From an uncultured Oscillospiraceae bacterium (GTDB lineage Bacteria; Bacillota; Clostridia; Oscillospirales; Oscillospiraceae): a stretch of DNA of 64,000 nucleotides. The notes beneath the pieces are model-generated. The model worked only from the letters and a program-made list of their open reading frames with translations, ran no database searches and had not been told where the DNA came from. Below are positions 9,901-17,419 of this stretch, in pieces. The position numbers were made by a program, and so were the translations under genes. Location of the stretch: the NCBI GenBank assembly GCA_934589525.1, contig CAKTOB010000009.1, positions 14,066 to 78,065 on the forward strand, read 5' to 3'. Numbering within the stretch: position 1 is the stretch's first letter; each line of letters begins with the position of its first letter.

Positions 9901-11214
9901 GAAAAGACGGCCTTTGGTTATGTGAAAAAGTACCTGGCCGAACGGGGCATGTCTGCCAATCGAGCGGAGGAAAACAGGCTTGCGGCGGGCTGCGTCGGTG
10001 TCCGGCGGACTACGGGTCAGCACCCCGGCGGCCTGGTGGTCATTCCCCAGGAAAATGAGATCTGGGATTTCTGCCCCGTGCAGCACCCGGCGGATGACCC
10101 CAATGCCGACCAGATCACCACCCACTTTGAATATCACTCCATGGAAGAAAACCTCCTGAAGCTGGATATGCTGGGTCACGATGACCCCACCATGATCCGG
10201 ATGATGGAGGATATGACCGGGGTGGACGCCAAAACCATTCCTCTGGACGATAAAAACACCATGTCCATTTTCACGTCCTCCAAAGTCCTGGGCTACGAAA
10301 ATGACAAGATCCTGGGCCCCACCGGAGCGGTAGCTATCCCGGAATTTAACACCAAGTTTACAAGAGGCATGCTGATGGATACCATGCCGGAGCGGTTTGA
10401 TACGCTGCTTCGTCTGTCAGGCTTCTCCCACGGCACAGACGTTTGGCTGGGCAACGCCAAGGATTTGATCACATCCAAAACCGCAACGGTTGACCAGGCC
10501 ATCGGCTGCCGTGACGACATCATGCTGTATCTGATCTCCTGCGGTATGCCGGAGAAGCGTTCCTTTAAAATCATGGAGGCGGTCCGAAAGGGCCGTGGCC
10601 TGCCGGAGGGCGCGGAGCAGGAAATGATCGACGCGGGAGTGCCGGATTGGTACATTGGCTCCTGCAAGAAGATCAAATATCTGTTCCCCAAGGCCCACGC
10701 CGTGGCCTATGTAATGATGGCCTTCCGTATTGCCTGGTTCAAGGTCTACCATCCGCTGGCCTTCTATGCGGCCTATTTTTACAGACGCAGCCAGAAGGGC
10801 GGCTTTGACGCGGTGCTCATGACCCAGGGCATGGAAGCCATTATGGCCAACATGGATGCCATTGAGACGAATGAAAATGCCTCCGATAAGGATGAGGACC
10901 TGCTGACGACCATGGAAGTGGTCTATGAATACTACCTCCGGGGCTTTTCCTTCCTGCCCATCGATGTGTACAAGAGCCACGCCACCAAGTTTTTGATCAT
11001 CGACGGGAAAATCTTGCCGCCCTTTGTAGCCATTTCCGGACTGGGCGAAAACGCCGCCTGGGATTTGATGCGGGGCAGGGAAGGGAAGACCTTTCTTTCC
11101 ATTGAGGAGGTCGCCGCCGCCTGTCCGAAGGTATCCAAAACCCATATCCAGATGCTCAAAGATGCCGGTGCCTTCGGCAGCCTGCCGGATACCAGCCAGA
11201 TCAGCTTATTTTAA
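6913..11214 (+). CDS. polC: DNA polymerase III PolC-type, alpha subunit with proofreading
   Basis: Replicative polymerase of low-GC Gram-positives and the largest gene in the window (1433 residues). Domains in order: N-terminal region, OB-fold near 215-300, PHP domain beginning VELHLHTTMSNMDALTD at about 318, split by an inserted DEDDh exonuclease (FDLETTGLSAQNDRIIEIGA from about 415; HNSDFDTGF), then the polymerase core. The core has a Cys-rich zinc site (CPNPEC, then CPKCGAKF at about 903-937) and the catalytic PDIDLNFSGEYQ near 957. The start overlaps ispG by four bases. No terminator was seen between it and the following lipoprotein gene. Confidence 0.98.
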   Translation: MKENLLLLDMFPDYEPPEEIRKALSQAALVAVDLDPASRTVEAAAHAETYVPRRMTQQLEKELLELYGLNRLHIVLTHPAQELSKMEPEELRGLFVEQDSMTRGSLAGAKWTWSGNELTVSLVANGKAGVEKQIPAVVSALKARFATDVTIRVEAGHEFSDRELSEAMENIRQKALTSIPMAQSHQPQQEVPKPLDSDTFYGKPFRGSATAMKDLTLDMGTIIVEGRVFAIEHKELTKRNAWVVKFDMTDNTNSIRVTRFLEAREAKPILENVQMGSVLRVQGKLIEDRFENDMVLKPYAMMPGAMPKRKDTAPDGKRVELHLHTTMSNMDALTDTAAAVKQAAAWGHKAIAITDHGVAQSFPDAMKAASKAKVAGTDENIKILYGVEGYYVNDVDDRIVVHGDQDIPFDGEYVAFDLETTGLSAQNDRIIEIGAVVMKNGQEVDRFQTFVDPQRMLDKKIVELTGITDDMLVGAPQIQEVLPKFLEFVGDRVLVAHNSDFDTGFIRAACARMDIPYHFTAADTLILSQNMLPQLNKFKLDIVSNALSLPDFQHHRAADDAVTCGLIMHRLMDQMTQDLGIHRLQEINDRMTTLRAKGRITDRHARHIIILAKNQIGLRNLYHLISDSNLKYFKRVPRIPKSELMELREGLIIGSACEAGELFQAMLDGKSEDELKRIASFYDYLEIQPLANNMFMLAKGMAKDVEQLKEYNRTIVRLGESLGKMVVATGDVHFLNPEDEIFRHILLATKGFDDADKPNPLYFRSTDNMLEEFSYLGAEKAYEVVVTNPNLIADMCETLRPVPHNLFAPKIENSVEDLKSLVYGKLHRLYGENPPELITKRVETELHDIISCHYDVIYMSAQKLVQNSLEHGYLVGSRGSVGSSIVAYMSGITEVNSFPPHYRCPNPECKFTTFEVPKGYGCGADLPDAVCPKCGAKFEKDGFNIPFETFLGFGGDKVPDIDLNFSGEYQSKAHAYCVEMFGKSHVFRAGTIGTVAEKTAFGYVKKYLAERGMSANRAEENRLAAGCVGVRRTTGQHPGGLVVIPQENEIWDFCPVQHPADDPNADQITTHFEYHSMEENLLKLDMLGHDDPTMIRMMEDMTGVDAKTIPLDDKNTMSIFTSSKVLGYENDKILGPTGAVAIPEFNTKFTRGMLMDTMPERFDTLLRLSGFSHGTDVWLGNAKDLITSKTATVDQAIGCRDDIMLYLISCGMPEKRSFKIMEAVRKGRGLPEGAEQEMIDAGVPDWYIGSCKKIKYLFPKAHAVAYVMMAFRIAWFKVYHPLAFYAAYFYRRSQKGGFDAVLMTQGMEAIMANMDAIETNENASDKDEDLLTTMEVVYEYYLRGFSFLPIDVYKSHATKFLIIDGKILPPFVAISGLGENAAWDLMRGREGKTFLSIEEVAAACPKVSKTHIQMLKDAGAFGSLPDTSQISLF

Positions 11215-11256
11215 CGAAACGTTCCAACAAACTCAGGAAGAAAAGAGGAAACGCGT

Positions 11257-12573
11257 ATGAAACGTTCTTTTTGTCGGGCACTGTGCGCCCTGCTTGGCTG
11301 TGCCCTGCTTCTGAGCATTTCGGCCTGTGCAAAGGCGGATCGGATAGACTCGGCTTCTTCCGAGCCGCCGGTGGAAACCCAGCAGACGGAAGCCACCGCG
11401 GAGACGGAGGGTGAAAAAGGTCAGGGGCAACCTTTAAGTGAGGAAGAGACAACCTACCGGAAGAATGAAACCTATCATTTCAAAGAAACAAGTACACACG
11501 ACAATATAGAGGAAATCGTTGACAATGTCTTCCGGAGCGACGACGACAGCTTCGTCAAAGGAACCTATGAGCGGCACTACAGCGAACGCTATACCGTCAA
11601 AGGCACCCGCGTTGCCAATGGCGATGGAACCTTCACACAGACGGGTACCATCCGCGACGAAGACGGCCATCTCGAATCCAGCTGGGAGCTGGTCTATGCC
11701 GATGAGAATGCGTCAAACGCACCGCGGAACGCAGATATGATTATACAACAGGATGCATACGGAAACATCGTCAGCGTCTGCGGAAGCAACGAGACCCAGA
11801 ACGAAGATATCAACCCGGAGTATTTCACCGAAAATTGGAAGGACAACCGCAAACCGTACAATACGCACCAGGTTGAGGACCGGAATGTAAACATGATTTC
11901 CTTTCGGGATCTCATGAATCTGCATGACGGAAACGGAGAGCTTATCCGAGTTTTCGATGATTCTTTCATTTGGAACGATGACGGAAGCATCACATCTACC
12001 AATTCCGCGGAGTATTTCCAAGACTACGAAGACTACTTAAAGGGCTATAAGGTGAATCAAATAACGAAAACCAGGGCTGACGGGACAACCTCCGAATCCA
12101 TTGGCGATTTCACAGAGCCCGACGGAATCAACACTAAGGAACACTATATTCGAAATGAAGACGGCACCGGGGAGGACTACGTTGAGAAATGGAAAGACGG
12201 TCGAAAGCAATACGATGGGCACTGGCTTTACGACCAGAATGAGAACCCGATATCTATGCAGGAGGTCATATATCACTACGATGATGACGGAGCGCTTATC
12301 CGAATTCTCGAAAATGAGTTCATTTGGAACGATGACGGCGGAACAACGTTGATCAATGCCGTGGAGTTTTTCCAAGACTACGAAGGCTCTTTAAAGGGCT
12401 ATAAAGCGAAACAAATAAAGAAAGACAGAGCCGACGGAACGACCTATGAATTACATGGCGAATACTGGTACCCCGACGGGCGCTATTCCAAGGCTGGCTT
12501 TACAACGAACGCGAACGGTGCAAGGGAAAACTACTCCGAGGAATGGAAAGACGGCAAAAAGGTGAGCCAATAA
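11257..12573 (+). CDS. Putative lipoprotein with internal ~120-residue repeats
   Basis: Function not recognised. The 438-residue protein starts MKRSFCRALCALLGCALLLS and has a lipobox ISAC with the modifiable Cys at about residue 24, so it is probably anchored on the outer face of the membrane. After a Glu/Thr-rich linker the rest is acidic and repetitive. One unit runs from about residue 189 (ENWKDNRKPYN, FIWNDDGSITSTNSAEYFQD, TKTRADGTTSE) and a second from about 309 (EKWKDGRKQYD, FIWNDDGGTTLINAVEFFQD, KKDRADGTTYE), ending in a partial third start EEWKDGKK. The DG-rich short strands suggest a beta-repeat fold, loosely like YwqK/MORN-type repeats, but I would not assign it. The start has GAGGAAACGCGT upstream. 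It is the only non-housekeeping gene following polC. Confidence 0.75.
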   Translation: MKRSFCRALCALLGCALLLSISACAKADRIDSASSEPPVETQQTEATAETEGEKGQGQPLSEEETTYRKNETYHFKETSTHDNIEEIVDNVFRSDDDSFVKGTYERHYSERYTVKGTRVANGDGTFTQTGTIRDEDGHLESSWELVYADENASNAPRNADMIIQQDAYGNIVSVCGSNETQNEDINPEYFTENWKDNRKPYNTHQVEDRNVNMISFRDLMNLHDGNGELIRVFDDSFIWNDDGSITSTNSAEYFQDYEDYLKGYKVNQITKTRADGTTSESIGDFTEPDGINTKEHYIRNEDGTGEDYVEKWKDGRKQYDGHWLYDQNENPISMQEVIYHYDDDGALIRILENEFIWNDDGGTTLINAVEFFQDYEGSLKGYKAKQIKKDRADGTTYELHGEYWYPDGRYSKAGFTTNANGARENYSEEWKDGKKVSQ

Positions 12574-12609
12574 CACGAGATTTTGAGCTGGCATAAAATG
12601 CAAAAAATC

Positions 12610-12638
12610 TTGCATTTTCCACAAAAATATGCTATAAT
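12610..12638 (+). promoter_or_regulatory. SigmaA-type promoter of the nucleoside phosphorylase gene
   Basis: TTGCAT (12610-12615), a 17-base spacer and TATAAT (12633-12638), with TGC directly before the -10 (extended -10). It lies about 30 bases before the gene at 12670. Confidence 0.75.
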
Positions 12639-12669
12639 TTTCAAACTATTTTTGTAAAGGAGAAGCATC

Positions 12670-13437
12670 ATGCAGAAAACGGAAAAACAGTTTCATATTC
12701 ACTGCACCGAGGGCGATGTGGGCCGCTATGTGTTCCTGCCCGGTGACCCGGGCCGGTGTGAGGCCATTGCCGCCCATTTTGATAACCCTGTCCATATCGG
12801 CATGAATCGGGAATATAATATCTATACCGGTATGCTCTTGGGAGAGAAGGTCTCTGTCTGCTCTACCGGCATTGGCGGCCCCTCCGCAGCCATCGCCATG
12901 GAGGAGCTGGTAAATATCGGGGCGGATACCTTTATCCGGGTGGGCACCTGCGGGGGCATTGCCATGGATGTCTGCCCCGGTGATGTGGTGGTGGCCAGCG
13001 GTGCCATCCGTTATGAGCATACCTCCTTGGAATATGCACCCATTGAGTATCCCAGTGTCCCGGATTTTGAGGTGACTATGGCCCTGCGGGAGGCCAGCCT
13101 GGCTTTGGGCTATGGCACCCACGTAGGTGTCGTTCAGTGTAAGGATGCTTTCTACGGCCAGCACAGCCCGGAGAAGAGTCCTGTTTCCTATGAGCTGCTG
13201 CAAAAATGGGAAAGCTGGAAGCGCCTCGGTGTCAAAGCCAGTGAAATGGAGTCTGCGGCACTGTTTGTAGTAGCCGCCGCCAGAGGGGTCCGCTGCGGCA
13301 GCTGCTTCCACGTGATTTGGAACCAGGAGCGGGAAAAGGCCGGCATGTTTATGCCCATGACCGAGGATACCTCCGGGGCCATCCGGGTAGGCATCGAAGC
13401 GGTAAAGAAGCTGATCCAGGCAGACCGGAAAAAGTAA
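12670..13437 (+). CDS. udp: Uridine phosphorylase-type nucleoside phosphorylase
   Basis: Reversible phosphorolysis of (most likely) uridine to uracil and ribose 1-phosphate, a nucleoside-salvage step in the cytoplasm. The 255-residue protein is of family length. It shows [15 protein letters not shown] (phosphate-binding Arg region), [35 protein letters not shown] and [13 protein letters not shown], the ribose-binding M-E-S motif of PNP/UDP family 1. The FYGQHSPE stretch fits uridine phosphorylases better than purine enzymes. It has its own promoter and the ribosome-binding site AAAGGAGAAG. A hairpin follows the stop. Confidence 0.88.
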   Translation: MQKTEKQFHIHCTEGDVGRYVFLPGDPGRCEAIAAHFDNPVHIGMNREYNIYTGMLLGEKVSVCSTGIGGPSAAIAMEELVNIGADTFIRVGTCGGIAMDVCPGDVVVASGAIRYEHTSLEYAPIEYPSVPDFEVTMALREASLALGYGTHVGVVQCKDAFYGQHSPEKSPVSYELLQKWESWKRLGVKASEMESAALFVVAAARGVRCGSCFHVIWNQEREKAGMFMPMTEDTSGAIRVGIEAVKKLIQADRKK

Positions 13438-13444
13438 AAAAGTT

Positions 13445-13475
13445 GCCGGACACTGTGATTTCCACGGTGTCCGGC
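13445..13475 (+). terminator. Hairpin between convergent genes
   Basis: GCCGGACAC (13445-13453) pairs perfectly with GTGTCCGGC (13467-13475). Only a weak T-rich tail (ATTGTATT) follows. It lies between the convergent ends of udp and the minus-strand gene ending at 13490, and may serve either. Confidence 0.6.
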
Positions 13476-13489
13476 ATTGTATTCAGGGA

Positions 13490-13813
13490 TCAGACTTCAT
13501 CGGAGTAGGAAATAAAACCAAGGGTCATATAGTCCAGAATGACCGTCTTGTCCGGGGTCGTTCCCATGGTGACCCGGTGGCAATGGACCTTCCACACATC
13601 ATGGGAGCCTAACTTTGTCTTGCGGATCTCAAAAACATGATTCCAGCTGCGGCCTTCCAGGTATTGTTCATCCCGGATAAAGCGAATCAATTCCAGTCGG
13701 CGAAAATGAAATGTGGGGAAGGCATTTTCGATGCAGGCTTCAAAAAGCGTTTGAGCATCCCGCACGCTGCCGAGTTCAAAGGTATTGCGGATCATTGCGC
13801 CGTAATCTTCCAT
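13490..13813 (-). CDS. Conserved hypothetical protein, 107 aa
   Basis: Not recognised. A soluble 107-residue protein without signal peptide or membrane segment. Its central stretch RRLELIRFIRDEQYLEGRSW and the run VWKVHCHRVTMGTTPDKTV look like one alpha-beta domain with two His (HCH). It lies 12 bases downstream of the thioesterase gene on the minus strand, so the pair is probably an operon. The start MEDYGAMIRNTFELG follows a GGAGGG site in the short gap (tataAGGAGGGTTC). Confidence 0.6.
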   Translation of the reverse strand: MEDYGAMIRNTFELGSVRDAQTLFEACIENAFPTFHFRRLELIRFIRDEQYLEGRSWNHVFEIRKTKLGSHDVWKVHCHRVTMGTTPDKTVILDYMTLGFISYSDEV

Positions 13814-13825
13814 ATAGAACCCTCC

Positions 13826-14212
13826 TTATAGTTTTTGATAGGTTTTCTCTAAGAATTTTTCGCTGTTTACCAATACACGGGTATGGGTAGCCCGCCCAAT
13901 TTCGCCGGCTTCATCAAAGGCTGTAATGGCAAAGGTGATGTTCCGGCCATCCACGGCCGTGACTTCTGCCGAAGCCCGCACATCCAGCCCCACGGGAGTG
14001 GCGCTGAGATGCTCCAGGTTCAGGGCCGTACCCACGCTGGTCTGCCCCTGGGGAAGCGCCTCCTCAATGGCGGCACAGGCTGCACCCTCCATAAGCGCAG
14101 CAAGACAAGGGGTCGCATATACCAGCAGGCTTCCGGAGCCAACATACTGGGCCGTATCCTCCTTTTCAACGAGAGTAGAGGCCTCGCCCTTCATTCCAAT
14201 TATAATTTCCAT
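13826..14212 (-). CDS. Hotdog-fold thioesterase, FlK-like
   Basis: Probably hydrolyses an acyl-CoA; the nearest named family is the fluoroacetyl-CoA thioesterase (FlK) type, though in gut Firmicutes the substrate is unknown. The 128-residue protein has the arrangement expected for that family: GSGSLLVYATPCLAALMEGA, where Thr and a downstream Glu are near the active site, then TSVGTALNLEHLSATPVG and ITAFDEAGEIGRATHTRVLV at the end. I chose ATG 14212 because GGAAGG lies eight bases upstream; a GTG at 14221 is less likely. Not a membrane protein. Confidence 0.78.
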   Translation of the reverse strand: MEIIIGMKGEASTLVEKEDTAQYVGSGSLLVYATPCLAALMEGAACAAIEEALPQGQTSVGTALNLEHLSATPVGLDVRASAEVTAVDGRNITFAITAFDEAGEIGRATHTRVLVNSEKFLEKTYQKL

Positions 14213-14342
14213 GACACACACCTTCCAGTTTCTTTATTTCTTTTATCAATATATCCCATAGGCTTTCGAATGTCAATGATCCGGGCTTGTAAAATGGATA
14301 CTTTTTTTGTATAATCGTGCCATTGGAAAGGAGCGGACAGCC

Positions 14343-14855
14343 ATGCGTTATTCTAATACAAAGGCCATCGCCCTGGGCGGTGTGCTGGCGGCCTTGGCCG
14401 TGTGTATCCTGTGCCTTGGAAGCCTGATTCCCGTGAATACCTATGTAAGTCCCATGCTCTGTGCGATGCTGCTGCAGGTCGTTCTGAATCTTTGCGGAAG
14501 ACGCCTGGCAAGTGCCTGGTTTGGGGCAGTGGCAATACTGGGGCTTCTCCTCTGCCCGGACCGGGAGGCGGCTGGTGTGTTCCTGTTTTTGGGAGAATAC
14601 CCCATCGTAAAGCAGCTGCTGGACGGGAAGAAGCTTTCTATTTTGTGGAAGGCTCTTTATTTTAATGGCAGCGTGTTGATCCTCTACTGGCTGCTTCTGT
14701 TTGTGCTGGGTCTTCCGGGGCTTTCTGAGGAGTTCCGGGAATTGGGCGGCATCATGCTGGTGATATTGATGCTCCTTGGGAACCTGACCTTCTTTTTGCT
14801 GGACCGGGTCCTTGAAAAACCATTTTTCCAGAAGTTGGGACGATATGGACGCTGA
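14343..14855 (+). CDS. Integral membrane protein, 170 aa
   Basis: Not assigned to a family. It has five to six hydrophobic segments (for example KAIALGGVLAALAVCILCL, ILGLLLCPDREAAGVFLFLG, SVLILYWLLLFVLGLPGL, GIMLVILMLLGNLTFFLLD), giving a small polytopic membrane protein. The N-terminal layout resembles S-components of ECF transporters or other small integral proteins, but no ligand motif is visible. ATG 14343 is preferred, with GGAAAGGAGCGG before it. It overlaps the GIY-YIG gene by 11 bases, indicating translational coupling. Confidence 0.7.
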   Translation: MRYSNTKAIALGGVLAALAVCILCLGSLIPVNTYVSPMLCAMLLQVVLNLCGRRLASAWFGAVAILGLLLCPDREAAGVFLFLGEYPIVKQLLDGKKLSILWKALYFNGSVLILYWLLLFVLGLPGLSEEFRELGGIMLVILMLLGNLTFFLLDRVLEKPFFQKLGRYGR

Positions 14856-15111
14856 TTGGGAACTTTATATTTTGCGCTGCGGTGACGGGACCCTGTATAC
14901 AGGGATCGCCAGAGATGCGGATAAGCGTCTGGCGGCCCACCGCAGCGGCAAGGGCGCAAAATATACCAGGGGCAGAGGACCTCTGACCCTGGTATACCGG
15001 GAGCCCTGCACAGACCATGGGGAAGCGCTTCGGCGGGAGTGCGCCGTCAAGCGCCTTACCCGGGCGGAAAAAGAACAATTGATCCGAAGCATGGATGGAT
15101 CAGAGAAATAA
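14845..15111 (+). CDS. GIY-YIG domain protein (UPF0213/YhbQ-like)
   Basis: Single-domain GIY-YIG nuclease-family protein of 88 residues, resembling YhbQ/YazA. The N-terminal core WELYILRCGDGTLYTGIARD gives the YIL...LYTGI pair, followed by the conserved Arg/His helix RLAAHRSGKGAKYTRGRGP and the Glu-containing EALRRECAVKRLTRAEKE. Family members are thought to act in DNA repair or structure-specific cleavage, but the role is poorly known. The start is placed at the internal ATG 14845, overlapping the end of the preceding membrane-protein gene. The end overlaps the convergent minus-strand gene by 12 bases. Confidence 0.88.
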   Translation: MDADWELYILRCGDGTLYTGIARDADKRLAAHRSGKGAKYTRGRGPLTLVYREPCTDHGEALRRECAVKRLTRAEKEQLIRSMDGSEK

Positions 15112-15351
15112 GTAAATGACCAGGGTAATCAGGGCAGTATTGGGCCCTTTTTCACTGTTTTCTGAAATCAAAAGCAACAGCAGCACGACGATCAGGTCCT
15201 CTGCCTCAAATCCGGAGGGGAGGAGCTTGCCAAAAAACGAGCCAATGCTCTGCGCTTTTACAGGACTGGGGGAAGCGGCAAGGGGTACCTGATCCGGCAG
15301 GCTTTGGCGAAGAAAGGTCCCATCCTGTGTGGGGACATAACGGTTGTACAT
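15100..15351 (-). CDS. Small protein with two short hydrophobic segments, 83 aa
   Basis: Not recognised by name. After a polar N-terminus (MYNRYVPTQDGTFLRQSLPD) the C-terminus is EDLIVVLLLLLISENSEKG followed by a second hydrophobic stretch ending the protein. This 'hydrophobic-acidic turn-hydrophobic' tail recalls small proteins in clostridial sporulation clusters, but that is only a resemblance. It is the last gene of a tight three-gene minus-strand set (15931 to 15100) with gaps of two bases or overlaps. GGGGGTG lies upstream of the ATG. Confidence 0.6.
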   Translation of the reverse strand: MYNRYVPTQDGTFLRQSLPDQVPLAASPSPVKAQSIGSFFGKLLPSGFEAEDLIVVLLLLLISENSEKGPNTALITLVIYLFL

Positions 15352-15353
15352 TT

Positions 15354-15701
15354 CTACACCCCCGTTCCTTTTCCCAGAATGCCGGAATTGAATAGGCCGG
15401 AGGCCTGCTGGGCCATTTTAGCGGCCCGCATGGCTTTTTCCAGCTTTTGACGCCGTTCCCGGCTGATATAAGGAGTCAGGGCGTTTAATAGTGCCTGCTG
15501 TTCTTTGTCAATGGCAGCCCCCTGGGCAAGCCCGGAAAAGACCCGCATGGCCTCCAGCTCCGGGGCCCCTGCGGCTTCCACAGAGGCCGGGGCAGGGGAG
15601 GACTCCTGCTGCGGCTGCCCCAAGGATTGGGCCAGCTTTTGGATTTGTTCCATCATCTGGGGGTTCCCAAGAATGGCCTCCAGCGGATCATCCTGGCTCA
15701 T
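15354..15701 (-). CDS. Hypothetical protein, 115 aa
   Basis: Not recognised. Soluble and Ala/Gln-rich; it begins MSQDDPLEAILGNPQMMEQI and has a Pro/Ala/Ser linker near residues 32-45. The C-terminal helix-rich part (LNALTPYISRERRQKLEKAM) contains several basic residues. The start overlaps the stop of the upstream gene (ATGA type), so the two are translationally coupled. Amphipathic helices suggest a protein-protein interaction role, but nothing shows which. Confidence 0.6.
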   Translation of the reverse strand: MSQDDPLEAILGNPQMMEQIQKLAQSLGQPQQESSPAPASVEAAGAPELEAMRVFSGLAQGAAIDKEQQALLNALTPYISRERRQKLEKAMRAAKMAQQASGLFNSGILGKGTGV

Positions 15702-15931
15702 GGCTCCTCTCGCAGCTGCTTCAAAAGCGCCGCTGCCTCCGCCGTGGTAAGAAAAGCCTCCAAGGTCTGCTTTGCTCCCGCAAAATCTCCGCTGCCTGCC
15801 TGTTCCAGGGCTTGCTTCAGTCCCTGGGCATCGGACCGCTGCAAAAGTTTTTTAAGCTGCTGTCCCGCATCTGTATCTGCCAGAAGCCGTGCCTTTTGAA
15901 TTTGCTCCTGGGTAAAATCGGCTCGCTCCAT
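15698..15931 (-). CDS. Hypothetical protein, 77 aa
   Basis: Not recognised. An all-helical soluble protein starting MERADFTQEQIQKARLLADT, first gene of the three-gene minus-strand set. Two similar helical stretches (AGQQLKKLLQRSDAQGLKQA and FAGAKQTLEAFLTTAEAAAL) could form a small bundle. GGAAAGGAG is placed before the ATG at 15931. The upstream region to 16148 is shared with the divergent phosphodiesterase gene. Confidence 0.6.
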   Translation of the reverse strand: MERADFTQEQIQKARLLADTDAGQQLKKLLQRSDAQGLKQALEQAGSGDFAGAKQTLEAFLTTAEAAALLKQLREEP

Positions 15932-16048
15932 GAAGAATAACTCCTTTCCAGACTAGAGTTGCTGTCTTTTGTATCAGTATATGCGCAATATGATTTAAAT
16001 TGACTGTATGATAAAAATAATCCCAACAGTAGCTTTCTTGATTGGGGT

Positions 16049-16140
16049 ATGCTATAATACGGAAACGAGAATACTAAGGGAACTCGGGATCGATTGTTGT
16101 CGGCTCCTGCCGAAGGAATCGGAGTTTCCCGAAAGGACGG
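16049..16140 (+). promoter_or_regulatory. Extended -10 promoter and stem-loop leader of the phosphodiesterase operon
   Basis: TGCTATAAT (extended -10, TATAAT at 16053-16058) lies 90 bases before the yfcE-type gene. The leader can fold: GGGAACTC near 16079 pairs with GAGTTTCCC near 16122, enclosing GTCGGC-TCCT-GCCGA. No ligand class was recognised, so this may be an ordinary 5' stem. Confidence 0.45.
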
Positions 16141-16147
16141 ATGAACT

Positions 16148-16642
16148 ATGGTCATATTGGTTTTGTCGGATTCCCACCGGTTCCTTTCGTTTATGGAACT
16201 CTGCGTTGAAAAACTGCATCCGGACTGTGTGATCCATCTGGGGGATTATTACCCGGACGGTTATGAACTGCGGGCCCTGTGCCCTGGGGCAGAGGTTTAT
16301 CAGGTGCCCGGAAATTGTGACGAGTATAGCTGCGATACCCATTTGCCGCGGATTTTAATGCCCGTTATTGGGGGCGTTCACTTCTATCTGACCCACGGGC
16401 ACCTGCACAAGGTCAAGATGACCCGGTCGCTTTTACTGAAGGATGCCCGGAGCGCCAAGGCTCAAGTGGCACTTTATGGCCATACCCATATTCCGGAATG
16501 CACCCTGGAGCCCGATGGGCTGCGGGTGATGAATCCGGGAGCCGCCGGTTTTTCCGGTACCGCCGGGGTCATCGAAATTGAAGACGGAACGATTTGCTCC
16601 TGCCGCATTGTGGGGCGGGCGGAGCTGGAGGACATGGAATGA
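16148..16642 (+). CDS. YfcE/MJ0936-type metallophosphoesterase
   Basis: Calcineurin-like phosphodiesterase of the small YfcE type; metal-dependent hydrolysis of phosphodiesters, physiological substrate unknown. The 164-residue protein shows all metal-binding motifs in order: VLSDSHRFLS near the N-terminus (D and H), VIHLGDYY, VPGNCDEY, and the C-terminal THGHLHKV and YGHTHIPEC. It overlaps the CoaX-like gene by four bases, so the two are translated together. In Firmicutes this type often sits next to ITP/XTP pyrophosphatase; that neighbour is absent here. Confidence 0.9.
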   Translation: MVILVLSDSHRFLSFMELCVEKLHPDCVIHLGDYYPDGYELRALCPGAEVYQVPGNCDEYSCDTHLPRILMPVIGGVHFYLTHGHLHKVKMTRSLLLKDARSAKAQVALYGHTHIPECTLEPDGLRVMNPGAAGFSGTAGVIEIEDGTICSCRIVGRAELEDME

Positions 16643-17406
16643 TTCTTGCGGTACACATCGGAAATACCAATATTACCCTTGGAGCAGTCCAGGGAAGGGA
16701 GATTTTGTTTCAGGCCCGTATCCGCACGGACGCCACAAAAACCTCGGATGAATACGCCATTGACCTTCAGATGCTTTTGGCCATCCATTGCGTAAGTCGT
16801 GATCAAATCGAAGGAGCGATCATCGCCTCCGTGGTGCCCCAGGTGCTGAATCCAGTGAAAACGGCGCTGAAAAAGCTCTTCGGTAAGCCTGTGATGGTGG
16901 TAGGCCCAGGAATCAAAACCGGCCTGAATATCCGCATTGACAATCCTGCCCAAACGGGTGCGGATTTGGTCGTGAGCTGTGTGGCGGCCCTGAAGATGCA
17001 AAAGCCGCCTTTGATCGTGATCGGCATGGGGACGGCTACCACCATGATGGTATTGGACGAAACAGGCGCCATGATCGGCGGCAGCATCAGCCCCGGTATC
17101 CGGGTTTCTATGGATGCCCTGACCCAGCGGGCGGCGTTGCTTCCCGGCTTGCAGCTGGACCAGCCCAAAAGAACCATTGGCCGCAATACGGTAGAGTGTA
17201 TGCGCAGCGGCATCCTCTACGGTGCCGCATCCATGCTGGACGGTATGATTGAGCGGATGGAGCGGGAACTCGGCACAGGGGCAACGGTGGTCGCTACAGG
17301 CCGCATCGGGCAGTATGTGGTCCCCTTGTGCAAAACCCCCATCCTCTATGAGCGAGACTTGATCATTAAGGGTTTGGCGGCGCTCTATTTGGAGAATGCA
17401 AAGTAA
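16639..17406 (+). CDS. coaX: Type III pantothenate kinase-like protein with altered motifs
   Basis: Homologue of CoaX, the ASKHA-fold kinase that phosphorylates pantothenate in CoA synthesis. Length (255 residues) and overall motif order fit: GNTNITLG near the start, QTGADLVVS in the middle, GMGTATTMMVLD and GGSISPGIRVSMDAL. However the N-terminal D-x-G-N-T aspartate is His (VHIGNTN) and the Asp of D-x-G-T-A-T-T is Gly (VIGMGTATT). Known CoaX enzymes use these acids for nucleotide/metal binding, so activity is doubtful; the GAD aspartate remains. It could be a paralogue with another role. The start is ATG 16639, overlapping the preceding stop. Confidence 0.8.
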   Translation: MILAVHIGNTNITLGAVQGREILFQARIRTDATKTSDEYAIDLQMLLAIHCVSRDQIEGAIIASVVPQVLNPVKTALKKLFGKPVMVVGPGIKTGLNIRIDNPAQTGADLVVSCVAALKMQKPPLIVIGMGTATTMMVLDETGAMIGGSISPGIRVSMDALTQRAALLPGLQLDQPKRTIGRNTVECMRSGILYGAASMLDGMIERMERELGTGATVVATGRIGQYVVPLCKTPILYERDLIIKGLAALYLENAK

Positions 17407-17419
17407 AGGAGAAGCGCTT

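Noticed and set aside
8773..10179. Long minus-strand open frame of 468 codons opposite polC
   Set aside because: It is antisense to the clearly conserved polymerase core; the protein is His/Gly/Gln-rich, as expected from reading GC-rich codons backwards, and lacks a family motif. The same applies to the frame at 7087-8118.
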